Below are positions 12,129 through 24,630 of a stretch of 64,000 bases of DNA, piece after piece. Below the pieces are notes generated by a model. The model searched no databases and was not told where the DNA came from. It worked only from the letters and a program-made list of their open reading frames with translations. The position numbers were made by a program, and so were the translations under genes. The first letter of the stretch is position 1. Every line of letters begins with the position of its first letter. The stretch is from Sipunculus nudus (taxonomy: Eukaryota > Annelida > Sipuncula > Golfingiida > Sipunculidae). The DNA lies in the NCBI GenBank assembly GCA_026874595.1, contig CM049308.1, forward strand, positions 26,586,367-26,650,366. Direction: 5' to 3'.

Positions 12129-12132
<4 letters not shown>
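11241..12132. other. Noncoding DNA, no gene seen
   Basis: Mostly AT-rich unique sequence with a 15-base C run at 11827-11841. Confidence 0.5.
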
Positions 12133-12213
<81 letters not shown>

Positions 12214-12346
12214 GAATCATTACATGGCAACAGAAGTGGTAACATTAGGAGTATATACGTACCTATGACGTATATCCAGTGAAACGGTGACACCATGTGT
12301 AAGTCATGCAGATGAAACAATTTATATATATATATTATATATATAT

Positions 12347-12390
<44 letters not shown>

Positions 12391-12444
12391 TAAAAAGATA
12401 TAAATTAATCCATGCATTGTGATCCTGTGAAAGTTAACAGGAGT

Positions 12445-12537
<93 letters not shown>
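12133..12537. repeat. Cluster of (TA)n and (GA)n microsatellites
   Basis: Three (TA)n tracts (12133-12210, 12323-12363, 12448-12536) and one (GA)n tract (12364-12391) lie within 400 bp, separated by short unique spacers. Such a concentration of AT dinucleotide runs is likely unstable. Confidence 0.95.
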
Positions 12538-12538
<1 letters not shown>

Positions 12539-13124
12539 CAGCTTTTCTTAACTTAACTAATTAAATGGGCTAGAAAATTCTTTCCTAGCTGGTGTTGAAA
12601 AATTCTCATAAATTCTGTGTATGTGCAAGATCAAAAGTATTGTAGACGGAGTTTACAACGGTGTAAAATGTAATTTTCGTAATTTTATTCACTGACATAA
12701 ATCGAACATTGAAATATAATTGAATAAAAATCGAGAATTATTAACTTTGGTTCTTCAACAGGAGGAACTTATAATAAAAGAAAGAAAATTAATTAAGAAC
12801 GGCATAAACAGGGCTGAACTACATGCATATTTGCTGTTTGGTAAATGGTAAACATAAACTATATTGTAATGTGCAACGTAATCAATATTAATAACTGATC
12901 AATATTGAGTTCACTTACTGCAGATATATATTTAATGCGACGTAGTTCATATGTTGATTTGAAGCATGGTATTCTGGGCCAGAAACAACGAAATAATAAT
13001 CAATGTACGTCATGATCATTAACATGATAATTAAGCCTCTACTAACATTGCACTGGAGACACGTAATAATCATGTCACTTTCAATCATACCACGACCAGT
13101 GACGTCATATCACATAGTACCTCG
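12538..13124. other. AT-rich noncoding DNA
   Basis: No gene, RNA or element recognised. Confidence 0.5.
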
Positions 13125-13352
13125 CAGAAGCGGATCAAGGATTTAACAAATTTGGGTTCGCACCGATGTATGGTTACCATTCAGAAAACCTTTTAAACAG
13201 GTCGTCAGGCCCGGAAAATAAGACAGGTGTCGGGGGGGGGGGGGGGGGGTAGTGACCGCAACAGTTGGTTTGAACCCTTTATTGGGTACCGGCTATAAAG
13301 GGGTGGGTGAAGATCCCCTCCCCTCCCCCCCCCCCCACCGAATCCGCTACTT
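13125..13352. mobile_element. Non-autonomous hAT-like element
   Basis: The left end CAGAAGCGGATCAAGGA and the right end (reverse complement AAGTAGCGGATTCGG) form a terminal inverted repeat of the CAGTAGCGGATC kind found in hAT-derived MITEs. Each end has a poly(G) or poly(C) run just inside (18 G at 13232-13249, 12 C at 13325-13336). The flanking 8-mers are poor duplicates, so the copy is old or the exact ends are uncertain. No transposase. Confidence 0.5.
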
Positions 13353-13706
13353 CATGCCTCCTACAGACATGATATAAATGCAATGATTTTGCAAATAAAT
13401 TTACACAAAACATTCGGGATCTCTTTCATATACACATAAGTGTGTGGTTGCACAGGAAGTGACTTCCATTATTCAGTTGCCAAATCTGGCTGATTTTTTT
13501 TTATTTTTATGATGATGATCTAGAACCGATAATGCAACATTGCCTGAGTCGTGCGAACGTATATATATATAGTTATGATTTTTAAAGTTTATATATATGT
13601 GTGTGGAAGCGTGTGTGTGTCATATATCCCATTTATTTTATGCATTATATCCAATGATAATTTACAAAGAGTTTATCGATTTATATATGATTAAGGACCA
13701 GAATTA

Positions 13707-13710
<4 letters not shown>

Positions 13711-13751
<41 letters not shown>

Positions 13752-13765
13752 TATATATATATAAA
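13711..13765. repeat. (TA)n microsatellite
   Basis: About 25 TA units, with one interruption. Confidence 0.9.
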
Positions 13766-14134
13766 ACACAAAATAAAAAATAGATCCTGTAAATCGGACA
13801 CGCTTATCGTACGTGAAGTCATATTTCCTCTAATTTTACTTTTTAGTACACAGGAAGCATTCTCTGTTGCGCAGGTTTAAATATTGCAACATCGTATTAG
13901 CATCAGCAAGATCAGCCGAATGAAATAAGACGCAGAAAGGCTGGAAACAAAGGGAATGGCGTCAAAACTCATCACCAGTAATGCTGGGTTCATGGCCCAG
14001 GGCGCTTATCCTGAGGAAAAGAGAAAATACCAAAGAAGGCATGACAGGTCCCGGCCCGAGGTGTTGGTACAGAGTAGATTATATCTAAAGCCACAAGTCG
14101 TGGACCTCAGTCGAAGGAAATGATAATATAATTT

Positions 14135-14345
14135 GCTACGAGCAGCAGTGCTCGGTACGCGGGCCGCGAGCTGAGGTTAAACAGGTACGACGGGGGGCCT
14201 CCGGCGGGAGACAGACGCACGGACGGACGGTGCGGTATCCCGCTAAATGTGAGACCTGACTGTATATGGAAGAGCAGGTTTCCCACTCACACGGACTCGG
14301 GGTCGACCCTTTTCGGTCTGAGGCCCACACATGTCGGACCGTTAT
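14135..14345. promoter_or_regulatory. CpG-island-like patch
   Basis: The most CpG-dense stretch nearby (GTACGCGGGCCGCGAG near 14157 and ACGCACGGACGGACGGTGCG near 14215). The short ORFs crossing it look unlike protein domains. It could be an unmethylated regulatory element or an unannotated promoter; no TATA box or exon could be tied to it. Confidence 0.25.
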
Positions 14346-15480
14346 GGCATATATTACCAGCCTTATTGTCCAATTATGGCGGTAGTTCAAAGATGCTGGC
14401 TAGGACGATTTTACAGTCCCTTGACAGCCGCAATTGGTCGGGCGCTGAAATTGAACGCATCAAGTCGTTTTCTTGTGACAATCCCAATTATACGTGGTTA
14501 TCGTAGCAATAGAAACTTACAAGATCATGTCATTTTCCCCATGAAATGCTCCCAAATTAGACCTAATTACTGAATTCTCCAAACCACCCGCATCCTTATT
14601 GACGGCAAGGAGGTCGTAAATATACGGGTTTGACATTCAGGATTAAAACATGATGATCTAATGGTAGAATAATTTTCCGTGGAGGGTCATACGTATCTTC
14701 TGCCTGGCTTCGCTCCACTCTCCTAATCGCGCAAATTGCCCAATATATCATATATTATAGAAATAATACAGACACACAGATGTTTAATGTGCGAGCCGTG
14801 AGTCTTCTGCGCTGGGAAAAAGGCGGCAACTCAGCTCAGCCCAGCACGCTGTGCTGTCTAGAGGAACAATCCCAGCCGGGGGAGGGATGATTTGACAGGC
14901 TGCTGCAGCAGCTCACACAGTCTCTGGCTGCTGTTTCAATATGAACAGCGGCTGAAGATCCAAATTATGTCTTGATAACGCACTTCTTTGCTGATGTGCG
15001 AGCGTCTATGAGGATTTAACTTTGTGAGTCGCCCACAACTATCTCAACAAGAAAATATCCTGTTATTATAACATAATGACAGTGCAAAGAAAGCCCGTGT
15101 GTGTAGTAGCACCAAACAAAACTCGTACAAATTGGCTTGCTGTGAACAAGCCGCTGTAACCTACATTTCAACTATTTGCACACGTACCGACCAGACACTC
15201 CTGTGCAATATGGCCAGATTCCGTGTCGAAATCCCACGAAATAACAACCCTTACAGATTTTAGCACTGTAATACAAGGGGTTTATGAGCCAAGTCGCAGC
15301 GCAGATTTCTCCCCCAAACCGAGCTCGGGTTGGTCACGTCCGCCACGCGGGAAAATATGCTAATTAATGATATTTTTATTGTATTGGACATAAGGCGTGC
15401 TCATGTGCATGCAAAGGTGATGGCCACTCCTCCTAATCCAGTGACTGCGAGAACTATAAAGGATTAGAATTCACAAATAA
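14346..15480. promoter_or_regulatory. GC-richer unique island
   Basis: Repeat-poor sequence without coding potential. It contains TGAACGCATCAAGTC at about 14452-14466, 14 of 15 identical to the core of the paralogous element at 20382, and the palindrome GCTGCTGCAGCAGC near 14901. Candidate regulatory DNA by inference. Confidence 0.3.
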
Positions 15481-16550
15481 TGATTGATGATTTAATTGTA
15501 GATTTGATACGCTGTGGTACAAATTTAATGTGACAAATATACCCACTCTCTTTGCAATATAATGTTAACTTCCGACATCTTGTTTTTGAGTTTTCATACG
15601 ATTTTATAAATTAAGATTAAAGAAGGCGGATGTATCTAATATAGACCTTCAGGTAGGCTTATACTCTATTATCATATAAAGGGGATCCTACACACAATGA
15701 TGAAATTGTATCCTTGCTTAATATATTATCATTATTCAAATTCTGGTTTGTCATGTTATACCACAGTTGATATGTTGCATGCTTATGTGTGCTCTGAACT
15801 CTGTATAAGCCAGCTCACAGTTGTACGCCTATCTGCACTATATTCTATATGTGTTATACATATGTGTTATATGTATATAAACATGTTATATATGTGTTGT
15901 ATATATAATATATATACACACATGCATATAAAATATGTCTTAACATATAACATATAGGCTTCGGAATATTACATGAATAAAATATAAAGTGTATACATGT
16001 ATGTTTTCTTTTTGATATATCAAATATGTAAAAATGTTAATATGTAAATACCATGTATTAATAAAATATATAAATTTACAGAAAAGTGATTGACTTGTCC
16101 TCAGGTACCACCTTTGCTTCAATGCACTTCCTTTAAAATACGTTCAAGGAACAAAACATTTATATTTTTAATTAAATCAACTTATTTATTACAATATTTC
16201 ACCTTATTAAATTGTTATAATAATGTTAACAACTGTCATGAAATATTTAGGTTCAGGAATTTGTCAGAATGTATACCTAAAAATGTAACAGCAAAACGAT
16301 TTTATTAAATATAGCTTAACCGTAATCGTCAAGGAGACGTTATCATTTGTGACCCAATTATATATAGTCTAACAACATGTATTCTTCAAGTTGTCATACA
16401 TTATATTCAAATCAGCATAATTATCTAATGATCTTTTGATATCTGAAGACTTAATTCCAATTTTAGAAAGTTTTCCGAAAATGAAATATAATAACTCAAA
16501 TAAACACATCAGATTTAAATTTAATGATCATGACAATATGCAGAACAAAC
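15481..16550. other. AT-rich noncoding DNA
   Basis: No gene seen. The stretch around 15850-15960 is a degenerate TATG/TATA-rich patch. Confidence 0.5.
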
Positions 16551-16552
16551 CG

Positions 16553-16830
16553 GCTTCTGTGGCTCAGGGGTAGAGCACAGGTCTCAAAGCCGGGAGATCG
16601 TGAGTTTGAATCTCAGCTGAGGGGATGCAATTATTCACGGTCGGCCCCGATTTAGGGTGAGCGCTCTGCAGGCTTAATGGGAAGACTGTGCCCAACAGTC
16701 GTGTTTCACACACAAACGAGTGCGCCTTTCGGGGGTTCATCGGTGTTATGACCCAGCAATGGGGATAAAACAGATCCAGGACCCGTAGCAGTGATACACC
16801 GAGCCTAGATGACGCCATAATTATCGCGTG
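16553..16830 (+). mobile_element. tRNA-derived SINE-like sequence
   Basis: The first 72 bases (16553-16624) are tRNA-like. An A box TGGCTCAGGGGTAGAGC forms the D-arm (GCTC/GAGC) and a B-box-like AGTTTGAATCT lies in a T-arm that pairs at four of five positions. The acceptor ends pair only partly (GCTTCTG with CTGAGGG) and no good anticodon stem forms, so this is not a functional tRNA. An unrelated CpG-bearing body follows to about 16830, as in a SINE. No A-tail or target-site duplication was identified, so the 3' end is approximate. Confidence 0.5.
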
Positions 16831-16919
16831 TAAGCCCCTGTCTCTTAGTCCGAAACCGGAATGGAATTCTGCAGATGTACATAATACTTAGCTAAGCAAG
16901 CATAAAAAATGGAGGTGGT

Positions 16920-17310
16920 TACCTCCACCAAAAAAAATCTTTTAAAAAATATATGTACAGAAATACAGAACAAGATGTTGTCGAAGACATGAAACCCCCG
17001 CCAGGACGATCCTCTTTACTGTGAATATAGGTCTATGTAATTGTCACGATTCACCAACCCAACCCCAGGTAACCTCCAGTACAAAGACACACGCTATAAT
17101 AGTGATCGGTGTTATATTGAAATATCAGGAAGATTGAATTAATTTTTTTCATAGTTGTACAGATTACCTCCAAAATCTATGGATTGTTTCTTGGGTGATT
17201 TCCTAACCCGCCACAAAATTTCAACAAAATTTGCTAATAACATTTTGGGTAAATTTTCTGACAGCAAACGGAGGTTACAGCTTAACACCTCGCGCCACCT
17301 GGCGGAGGTA
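16920..17310. mobile_element. MITE with TACCTCC terminal inverted repeats
   Basis: It begins TACCTCCACCAA and ends TTGG-like ACCTGGCGGAGGTA; the termini are inverted repeats matching at about 11 of 12 positions. The ~391-bp body has no ORF. The ends match the CCTCCRCC design of the element at 36130-36448. Confidence 0.5.
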
Positions 17311-18500
17311 TACTAAGTAGGGTTCAGACTTTTCTTGCGTTCACTTGAGATCTCACCATTTGACCGCATGAGCCATGGGTCTGGGTCTATGATGCAAGGG
17401 GCACTGGAAGGGTACCATGCATGCACCCCTTTTGCTTCCAAACTTCAACAATGCATGAAGCTTCTGTGAAATTTAAGCAAGATTTTGGTCTAATGATTAT
17501 GATGTACAGTCTAAAATTGATGTAACAAGACAGGAGTATGTATATTTGTGTGTGTGTGTGTGTCCATGCGTGTACTACTGTTTATTTGTATCAGCATTTA
17601 AAAAAAAAGAGAAATCCCCATGCATTAATCCTAAAGGAATAACACAATTAACGGAAACGGAAGCAGGAAAGAGATAGAAAGGTAAAACAGTAACTCGCCT
17701 GGAAAGAAGTTGTGAGAGGAAGTGGTCAGTTAATTAACGAAAATAGAGAAACACGCATATGGTCAACAGGTGGCAAGGGGAATATGCATTAATAAGAGAA
17801 CAGAGATTGTTTCAAAATTTACATAACCCTTTTTTTCCCGAGAGGAAAGAAAATGACTTTCGCCTTCTTTGTTTGAATAGACCAGTTGCCCGGGGTTTGT
17901 TTTTATAACACTAACGGAAGAGCGTTTGCTCATTGCTTGGGAAAAGGTTGATCGGCCGGTTGGGATAGGCCAAACAAATATGAATATTTAATGGAGTTAA
18001 ATACAGGTTCTCTACATGCATTTTGCGAGTGAGAGTCCCGCAGTAATGGGGAAAACGTAGAATGGTTGGCTATTAAGATGATGAGAAAGTAATGCTCTTC
18101 TGGCACGAAACCTTAAAGGACTCAGCCACGTGGCCCAATGACCCGCAAATAGCCAACTATCAATACACCGATTGTATTAATCAAGCCAACTGGCAATTAA
18201 TATTCTTCCATTAGCAAAAGAGACTTGCTGCTAACTGAATCTCGATAATGACGCCATATGGAGAGCGAGGCTAGGAAGGTTCCGGACCGCTGGCGAATCG
18301 GAACGCTCGGGCAAGAGCCGCAGATAATCTAATTAAAACAACAACACGTGGATGGTATTGTGGAGACAGTGAAGGCCTATACTGACCCGGACTTCAATAT
18401 TAAGATGCCCTGTGTCACGGAACATATGGCATATAAGATAATTCGCTTCTTGTCTGCTATGCGTTTCCAATAAACTAATATTTAAACGCATGGCTTCATT
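17311..18500. other. Unique noncoding DNA, GC-richer from about 17860
   Basis: No gene seen. A short (GT)n lies at about 17548-17562. From about 17860 to 18480 the sequence is unique, CpG-containing and repeat-poor, like the other candidate regulatory islands. Confidence 0.35.
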
Positions 18501-19740
18501 CGTGCTTAACCAAACAACAATTCGTCTTCTGTTGGTTCTGCCTTGATGGAAATGTCTTCTTGTTATTCTTCGAGGAAAGTCAATTTACGTTTTAATTAGG
18601 AATATCTTATACTGTACATTAAAAAAATTAATACGCAAAGGTTCTGAAAATTTGCTCAAAGTGTTAACTAATTATATATTAAACATTTTCCTCCAAAAAA
18701 AAAAATGTATAACCAATAGGTGTATACCAAGAGTATACCAGAATACCTGCAGCTGTTCGGAATATTTAGTATGCTTAGGGTTGCTACGTGCTCTTGCAAT
18801 ACCCATAATGTAATATATATTATTCATTTCATTTTCTCAGGCCATAAGCTGATTGACACAATACTAGTGGTCTTCTCCATGCAGTCTGTTCTTCTGCAAG
18901 TGCACATCAGTCATATACATCGGTTACACCGAAGAAACACAATGGAAGTAGTCTATTAATAAACAATAAAAGTATAAATTTATAACCGAGGGAATAAATG
19001 ATTGCCTTAATTCGCAATTCCTTAACTTCTTTTTCCGAATATTTTACCTCACACATTTCTTTGTTGAGACAAAAATACACATTTTAATGAGCATTTGACC
19101 ATGTAGTGTGTTCTTTACGTGTATTTCTCGGATATCATGAACTCAGATTTTGAAAATTTTGAATGAAAAAAATATAAAGTAAAAGGTAACAAACCTAAAT
19201 GGACATGCACATTTTGAAATTTGTATAGAGATGATACACAATGATCAGGTGTTGAATAGGGTTAAAAATATATAGGGTTATATCATGATCCCGATATCAA
19301 TAAATTCTGACACATAAAGGACAAATATAATTAGAAAGTTTATATGATATATTTGATCATGGACACATCTACATTTAATGCTTATCTTTTTAATGCATGG
19401 TCGGAGAAACGAGTTTCTTGCATATATAAACGCGCATTTATAAATTAGTACTTATACAGTTTCATGAGGTTTTTAACGAGAGTGTATTGGCTTTACGATA
19501 TAAAACGTGCTCATGACACGGTGATGTATGTAAACAAAATAATATACTTAAAACAAATTGATATTGTTTTATTTATATGTTAATATATGATAAATGTGTA
19601 TTTTCCATCTCATATACATTGGTGTATGATAAAGAAGTTTTTCTTTAAATATCTATCTATAGTAAAAAGCATGGGTGGCGTATGTTATATTATGAGCATC
19701 ATAATTGCAAATATGGAAAATAGGAAGGATATATTTTAGG
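18501..19740. other. AT-rich noncoding DNA
   Basis: No gene, RNA or transposon recognised. Confidence 0.5.
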
Positions 19741-21060
19741 AAGACGCCAAGCGATTGGAAGCAAGTTCTTTTAAACCTGAAGTGTCGCAAAGTCAGCCTG
19801 AATTATACCTCTAATATAGGAGTCACCCCAGTTCATTTTATACAACTTCCGATAATGCTGCCTTCCAATATTACAAGCCACTAAGAGAGACTGGTCTTGA
19901 ATAGACTTATAGTCGCACCGAGTGCATGACGAAAGCTGACTTGTCCGTCCTTGATGGCATTCGGGCTGTTCGAATCGTTATTTAACGTCACCTTTATTAG
20001 TGCGGCCATAAACCACCTGGCAACGTTAATGTATTAGCAGGGGAGGGGACGACCCCTTCAAGTGTTGAAGTCTACCTTCATCGAACGACACGACGAAGCA
20101 ATCCAACTCACGATTACTAACTCGATTTGAGGTATTGACCCCTTTATCCGTCTGCTTGGTCATGATGAAGATACATGAACATTTCTGTTGAAATAAGCAG
20201 ACAAGACAATTGAAGAGAATTGTGCGTACTCGCACGAGCCCTATTGGCAGCAAATCTCTTTTAATTCGCCCATTCACGCTGAGCCCGAGGGATTAGCTGG
20301 ATGCCGTCCTTTACAAGGGGGCCTTTGTAAGATACAGCCGGGCTGCCATTGAGTTTTGATTTTCCAATCAAGCACTCGAATATGAACGCATTAAGTCATC
20401 TCGCAAGGTAAATTTTAGACAGGTAACGGCACCCCTTTGTCTAGGCGCCCATTTCCTGAAGCGCTCGCGGTCTGCCCACAGACCCAAGGTGGACTTATGA
20501 AGGACCTATATACCGCGAGCAAAATGGGATACTCTGCCTATTGTCTGTTCTCAATAGCCTCGCCGAGTGCCGAATCGCTCCGGGACTGCATCTTACAATT
20601 TGTTCTACAGATTAATCTCACATCGACGTATTTGTAGATCTCTTGAGTTAGCTCCGCACACGACCAGACTAGGCCCAAGTGAAAAAGGCAGTGGTTCTCC
20701 TTCTGTCCGCTCAATATCTCCTTCCGTTGCCGACACGCGCCTTCTCCTTTGCCATCTCCTAGTTTTATCCTGGACAAAAAGCTGCCCAGTCAGCTGTGGT
20801 TACCGACGGCAGGGAACGCCACTCAAAGAGACACTTTGCCCTCGCATCCCCTGTAACCAAACGCCACACTTCCTCGGATTATAACGTCTACACGAAAAGC
20901 GTTGGAAGATGAAAGGTCGATGGTGTAATTTTCTTTCCCTCCACGTTTACTCGCTCTGATTGATTTCATAACAATTTTCACACTGTTGGGTTAAAAAGAA
21001 TGCTTGAAAGAGCTCTTATCACCGATTAGCTGTGCACTTATGATGGAACACACTATATAA
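19741..21060. promoter_or_regulatory. GC-richer unique island containing element copy B
   Basis: About 1.3 kb of repeat-poor, CpG-bearing sequence. Short overlapping ORFs occur on both strands at 20437-20884 but match no recognisable domain and lack convincing splice sites. Contains paralogous element copy B. Candidate regulatory DNA by inference. Confidence 0.35.
20352..20458 (+). promoter_or_regulatory. Paralogous noncoding element, copy B
   Basis: Second copy of the assembly at 8411-8514, in the same orientation 12 kb away: AGTTTTGATT, GAATATGAACGCATTAAGT (20378-20396), AAATT (20410), CAGGTAAC (20420), TTTGTCT (20436) and ATTTCCTG (20451). Spacing among the last four blocks is the same as in copy A, while the sequence between has diverged. 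That is the pattern expected of constrained binding sites rather than of a young transposon. Confidence 0.55.
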
Positions 21061-21302
21061 GACACAACGTTTTGGTTTACCACACGCACTTTGCTCGATA
21101 ACGCTCAATATTTCATTAATGTTTTAATGCACCGTTTGCACCTTTTCTATACACCTTTCAGGTTAATTAGCAGGTATGCGCAATTTCAGGACATTACCTA
21201 CCAATTCTAGTGATCCCTTTTGTTATTTCAGCTAATGCTGTTCCTGTTTTCTTGAGAGATCAATTTTTACGTTTAGCATGTGCTAAATAAATGTCTCGGT
21301 GT

Positions 21303-21306
<4 letters not shown>

Positions 21307-21366
<60 letters not shown>
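21307..21366. repeat. (TA)n microsatellite
   Basis: About 30 uninterrupted TA units. A second, interrupted TA patch lies at about 21508-21562. Confidence 0.95.
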
Positions 21367-21368
<2 letters not shown>

Positions 21369-22110
21369 AAATACAATAATTGTTTTCAGTTGGGGTCTTG
21401 TTATATGAAACTATATATAAGGACCCCATTTATTTTAGATATCTCATAAAAACGACTTTCAATTAAAACGACTAAACTATATTCATAAAATTTAGGTTGA
21501 ATTTTATACATATATATATATATATTAATATATATATATATAATATATATTTATATATATATGCAGAGCCGTCAGTGTGAGCATATGGCTTAAAATATAA
21601 CCAGATAATACCGAGGTTAACGTATAAAAGAACATGAAAAGGATATATAAATGAAAAGTTGTATATTACTCTGGCAGATTTTGGACTGAACATCTTTTTG
21701 ACTTCATACCAGGCGTAAGGGATGTGGAGTAATTGCACCTTATCCATCATAACATTAAATCGTCTTTTTAGCTCTTGTGTAACGATCTTAAAGTATAAAA
21801 TTACCGAAAAAAATATAAAATTAAACGCCACGAGTCACATGGCCATTAAAATTTCAAAGATTTAGGAGGAGCCTTCCTTTTGTATTGATATTTTAGGAAC
21901 TGTTTGTAAAAAAAAGGTAGTTTGTCGGTATCGTATTATTCGTATCTTTAATTACCCTTATTCTCTGACCCTTAATAAATATAAAACTGAATATTGCCCT
22001 TAATCTTCATGTTTGATATTATTTCTGTCTTTACTTCTAGAGTAATAATCTATTAAAATTAATTACCACATACCTTTCTCGTGTGTGTAATTTTTTTTTT
22101 CAAAATAGGA
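21367..22110. other. AT-rich noncoding DNA
   Basis: No gene seen. A 119-codon minus-strand ORF at 21472-21831 is built largely on TA repeats and lacks domain features. Confidence 0.45.
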
Positions 22111-23165
22111 TCTGAGATCCCAAAACCGTGTTATGCACGGCACGGCTTGGCAGAGGGTTCCGACATTTTACCTTGCCGCGTGTGGAGTAGTCTTTTTTTC
22201 TATTATCAGTGATGTCCGGTTTTAAACTTGTTATGTTAACAAAGTACCAAGATATTGATCTCCTTCGGGCCACAGATGTATGAACCACGGCTGAAAAATT
22301 GTGTTAGTGTGCAGAATAGAATAAGCAGGTTGTGAAGGTGAGCGGAGATATGAAAGGCTAAAACAAACTGTGTATGAAGCTGGCGTGATTTCTCATGCAG
22401 AAAGAAAAGCGGAGTGAATCTGGAGAACGGGCACAGGTTTGCGGGGTGGAGGAAACGTTAATGGCTTAGGCTTGAGCGTGAATTTCTCGGGGGACCGACT
22501 TGGTTTTGTGGAACATCTTGTTGATCCAATCCCGCGGAAAGCCCGGCATTTCATTACAGTCGCGGGGCGCGCCGGGGGAGAAACTCCTGGAAATTGAAGC
22601 CAATCCATCAGAAATGCATCAGGCGTGCCAGAGCAAAAGCATTAAGGAAGCGCTCATGACCGGCGCGGTATTGTATAATTCAGCATGGTATTCTTGTCGG
22701 GGGAGACCGGCCAGCCATCATTTGTCGCGGGCACGGATACCCTGCAAAGGATGCAGGACGCTGCTCCTCAAGCCGCGATGGAGACGGGTTTTCAGCGATG
22801 GTGGGTGCGCACCGCCTCATAAGTTACCGCAGCTATCGAGAGAGCATCAATAATGCATGTCGTAACAAGAAAATTAATCGTGCCGCAGCCCAGTGTGAGA
22901 ACAATTTAAGATAAATGCACCCGGTCCTGGTTACACTTGACTGCATACAGAGAGTTAAAAGACTAGGTGGATAAATTATTCACTGCCTGCCAGTCCCTAC
23001 GCCCCGCTGAGCCAGCGCTGTTACTGGCTGATACAGACACTGCTACAGCGGGCTCGTCGCCTCATCGCCAGCTCATCTCGTCTCAATACTACTTGACGCG
23101 TCTGTCTCCAGTTCTCGGCATTTTCCCTCTTCTCACATTTTACATCGAATCATACATTGTATTTG
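22111..23165. promoter_or_regulatory. GC-rich, CpG-rich unique island
   Basis: GC and CpG are raised, most strongly at about 22420-22830 (for example CGCGGGGCGCGCCGGGGG near 22560). ORFs of 60-117 codons run on both strands, but none shows a domain. It is the strongest CpG-island-like block in the left half, possibly an enhancer or an unrecognised promoter. Confidence 0.35.
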
Positions 23166-24579
23166 TCTGAAGTATTTATTTGTGGTTTAAGTATTTTCCC
23201 CCAGAAATTATTGGTTGAGAATCAACATATAATGATTCAAAACGTCTGAGTAATTATCAAAACGACTCGTGGACATTCAGACTGCCTGTCGATTAACTGA
23301 AATCAAGTACAAAATGTTCTCATTCCTTTATTGTTTGTCGCTGAATATGTTATAGAACATATCACAATTTTAAAGTTTTTTTTCTCCAAAGCACCCGAAT
23401 CGATTTTGGATGAAGTTTAAAACATCAAAACAATTTGCAAGGTGAGCTTATGGTTTAAATCAATTTAAATCTCTGTTAGTTATCGCTTTCATATCATTTA
23501 ATTCATTTGCTTAATTTATTTATAGTATGTGTTTTATTAATAAAGATTTCAAAACGCCTATCAAACATAAAAAAAACCTATGGATATACCTTCATCAAAA
23601 TAAATGACAATACACACCTGTGAAATAAATGGATAAAAGTCTGTAAAGAGCAGCATATACCATGAAGTGTTGATCATGAATACCATATTTCATTTTATTT
23701 TTGAGTCAGGTCAGTGCTGTATTGGCATTCTCTCATTTTTATATTAATTATTCATTTTACAATTTATAATTAATAAATTAACCAATGTGAAAGAGTTTGG
23801 ATCTTTCGTGTCTTTATTCAATATATAGGTTTATCTATTGTTGCTTCCGTGTGAACGTGTGAAAAAAATTTACAGCCTGTGCATAAATGAAATTTTTAGG
23901 CTTGCGTTTTTGTACCAGCAAATTGTAAAAAAAAAAAAAAAATAGGAGATTTCCAGTTAAGCTTTAATTTTTTTTTGACAACTAATTTAATAGTTTGTAC
24001 CGTTTGTTTATTAAATTATAAAAAAAAAAAAAACTTAACCACAGAATCTAAATGAGTGTGCTATCTCACGCCCACTGATTCAACTAGACATTTCTCCAGT
24101 CGGGGAAAGAAGCAATTGAAGGATTTCTTGAAAAATTTTCTCTCAAATAAATTTAAATTATTATATAAAAGGCGATTGACTGACTAATATGAGTGAATAT
24201 ATATAATACCTGTTAGTGTATATATTTACTATGATTGAAATCGACCTTGGTAAGTTGTTTTGGCTCATATCTTTAGAATATTCGGTTATTACTAATGAAT
24301 TCAATTACTATGTGTTTCAGAATTCTGGTTCTTTCGGAAGGTTAACGGAAGAAGGGGAACTATACGAAATTACGCCGTCATTATTATTGGCCCAATAAAG
24401 CAGCACAGAGCCTCAGACTGAATGGTAATATAACAAGTAAATTAAAAAGATAACCCTTCACTCTCAGCGCAAAGATCAATACACCGCATGCAGTCCAGTT
24501 ACTCGAATTAAGCTGTTGTGGAATATGTTCAGAAAAGCGTGAAGCCAGGTTGTGCGCGTCAAGCAGCGACTGAATATTG
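23166..24579. other. AT-rich noncoding DNA
   Basis: No gene seen. Two poly(A) runs of 13-15 bases (about 23927-23941 and 24019-24032) lack clear SINE or LINE bodies upstream. Confidence 0.5.
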
Positions 24580-24630
24580 CAGGGGCGGCTTTAGAGGAAG
24601 ATGAAGGGAGGGGGTGGGGCACGCGCTCCT
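24580..24630 (+). mobile_element. hAT-like terminal inverted repeat (left end)
   Basis: Starts CAGGGGCGGCTTTAGAGGAA, followed by a G-rich stretch, as in CAGGGGCGGATTTAG hAT ends. No matching right end with an 8-bp duplication was found, so this is a fragment or the partner has decayed. Confidence 0.4.

Noticed and set aside
16553-16624. A functional tRNA gene
   Set aside because: A box and T-arm are present but the anticodon stem does not pair and the acceptor is imperfect; better read as a SINE head.
20567-20884. 105-codon ORF in the 20-kb island
   Set aside because: It overlaps an ORF on the opposite strand, lacks any known motif, and stops are simply rarer in GC-richer DNA.
21472-21831. 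119-codon minus-strand ORF
   Set aside because: Composition is driven by AT and TA repeats (Ile/Tyr/Phe-rich); no conserved motif or splice context.
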